Assembly (NCBI GenBank): GCA_949296785.1
Contig: CASFRQ010000216.1
Location: 1-6,154 of the forward strand
Origin: an uncultured Alphaproteobacteria bacterium
GTDB taxonomy: Bacteria > Pseudomonadota > Alphaproteobacteria > CASFRQ01 > SAAU01
Direction: 5' to 3'
DNA: 6,154 bases
Shown here piece by piece: positions 5,248-6,154 of this stretch. The notes below the pieces were generated by a model. The model worked only from the letters and a program-made list of their open reading frames with translations, did no database searches and had not been told where the DNA came from. A program made the position numbers and the translations under genes. Every line of letters starts with the position of its first letter. Within the stretch, counting starts at the first letter, position 1.

Positions 5248-6154
5248 CTATTCCTTACCTCCGGCCTGTTTTCTTTGTTTATAGGTTTCCACCGCCTTCT
5301 TCGGCGCATAAGTAACAGCCCCGAACGCAGCCCCTTCCACACCGCTGCCCGCTGTCTTGGCCAATTTGGAGCCAAAAATTTTCTTTGACATCTCCGGCAC
5401 CATATTTAACATTTTGGCAGCCATATAAGCGCTGGCAAAAACACCCAGAGGAATCATCAACAATTTACCAAGATCAAAAATATTTCTGTAATTTTTTAAG
5501 ATATCTACATTTGATACATCTTCTCCGGTAGTTAAAATATTAAACATCTCATCAGGCATGGAATACATAATCATTTCCATCCCAATGGTAATAAAAATAA
5601 CCAAACCGATTAATGAAAACAAAGAAGTAATAAAAATATTCTTGCCGCTTTCGGCAATTCCTCTTGTACTTGGAAAAGGCCAGGTAAGAATAAAAATCGG
5701 CAACAAGGCACCGACAACGGCAAAACGGATAAAAACCTCTATCAATCTGAACGGAAAAACAATCAATAAAAGGACATGAGCCAAAATAATAACCACAGAA
5801 ACAAACAAAACATCCGGATATTGGAAAACATAGAGAGCTTCCCAAAAATGTTCCGTAGAGAAAAGAACTACCAACATGGTTGTCCCCACACTCATTCCTC
5901 TCAGGAGTTTTGCGCTGATTGTCCTGATTAAACAAGACAAATTATTATGGATTTCCTCACCAAACACCATTTTATCCGCATTGGCGGGAGGCATCCTTTT
6001 GTTATTTTCACATAAGGTTTCATCAATTATCAAAATTTTATCATCGGATTCAGAGAGGGAAGAATAGCGATTATCCGTTACACTGAGAACCTCTTCACTG
6101 TACCCGGTAGCTGCCCCAATCAGAGGAGACAAGATATAATCGGATAAAATACCC
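5248..6154 (-). CDS. VirB6/TrbL-like type IV secretion system membrane protein, 5' end beyond window
   Basis: The frame is open from the right edge to TAG at 5248, giving 301 visible residues. A TTG at 6132 could be read as a start, but codons upstream of it stay open, so the gene is better treated as partial. A polar N-terminal part (about 10-65) leads to C74-L-I-R and five hydrophobic segments: about 87-98, 113-135, 139-159, 174-197 and 229-250. Between the third and fourth lies a Pro/Trp-rich turn (LPIFILTWPFPSTRG), typical of VirB6/TrbL-type conjugation proteins as I know them. The tail after 255 is basic and soluble. VirB6 proteins form part of the inner-membrane core of type IV secretion or conjugation machines. 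No other secretion gene is visible, so the rest of any cluster should lie to the right. Family assignment is moderate; a generic polytopic protein is the alternative. Confidence 0.6.
   Translation of the reverse strand, partial: GILSDYILSPLIGAATGYSEEVLSVTDNRYSSLSESDDKILIIDETLCENNKRMPPANADKMVFGEEIHNNLSCLIRTISAKLLRGMSVGTTMLVVLFSTEHFWEALYVFQYPDVLFVSVVIILAHVLLLIVFPFRLIEVFIRFAVVGALLPIFILTWPFPSTRGIAESGKNIFITSLFSLIGLVIFITIGMEMIMYSMPDEMFNILTTGEDVSNVDILKNYRNIFDLGKLLMIPLGVFASAYMAAKMLNMVPEMSKKIFGSKLAKTAGSGVEGAAFGAVTYAPKKAVETYKQRKQAGGKE

Noticed and set aside
4895..5284. Plus-strand 129-codon frame opposite the CYTH gene and the gap
   Set aside because: It covers the CYTH signature region in antisense, is full of Arg/Ser/Lys as expected from the reverse of Glu/Lys/Phe-rich coding DNA, and has no supporting signals.
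5248..6132. TTG at 6132 as the true start of the VirB6-like gene
   Set aside because: Codons upstream are open to the window edge and no good ribosome binding site is visible; VirB6/TrbL proteins normally have more N-terminal sequence, so a partial gene is more likely.

Overview
The window looks like chromosome or an accessory island of a Gram-negative bacterium. A VirB6/TrbL-like type IV secretion membrane protein, a secreted cysteine-rich multi-CxxC protein and a CoA-disulfide-reductase-type flavoenzyme together would suit a host-associated, uncultured alphaproteobacterium. That placement is inference from gene content; no rRNA, tRNA or other taxonomic marker is present. No insertion sequence, CRISPR array or RNA gene was seen.

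Layout, left to right. (1) 1-1867, minus strand: the first 622 residues of a large exported protein that runs off the left edge. It has a signal peptide, a block of nine CxxC motifs, then a region resembling a beta-solenoid. (2) 1870-1982: its probable promoter, a small palindrome in its leader, and the terminator of the next gene. (3) 1999-2694, minus strand: a small cluster holding a 94-aa beta-rich hypothetical protein, a possible 17-codon ORF behind an almost identical ribosome binding site, and a 92-aa membrane protein. (4) 2695-2828: a divergent, AT-rich intergenic region with dyad symmetry and -10-like boxes. (5) 2829-4457, plus strand: a 542-aa CoA-disulfide/persulfide reductase fused to a C-terminal rhodanese domain, closed by a strong terminator at 4492-4517. 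(6) 4552-5160, minus strand: a CYTH-domain protein (triphosphate tunnel metalloenzyme superfamily), convergent with the reductase. (7) 5248-6154, minus strand: the C-terminal 301 residues of a VirB6/TrbL-like protein that runs off the right edge. A 31-bp interrupted dyad lies between its stop codon and the CYTH gene. No gene-free stretch exceeds about 135 bases.

Functionally the window is a mosaic, not one pathway. The reductase-rhodanese fusion is a stand-alone redox/sulfur gene with its own terminator. The VirB6-like gene is probably the end of a secretion or conjugation cluster lying to the right. The two small genes of unknown function and the surface-type protein form a separate minus-strand block. 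I did not find a convincing new multi-gene system. The most unusual items are the truncated, non-canonical rhodanese domain, the cysteine-rich plus beta-solenoid protein, the dyad between the VirB6-like and CYTH genes, and the repeated ribosome-binding context in the small-gene cluster.
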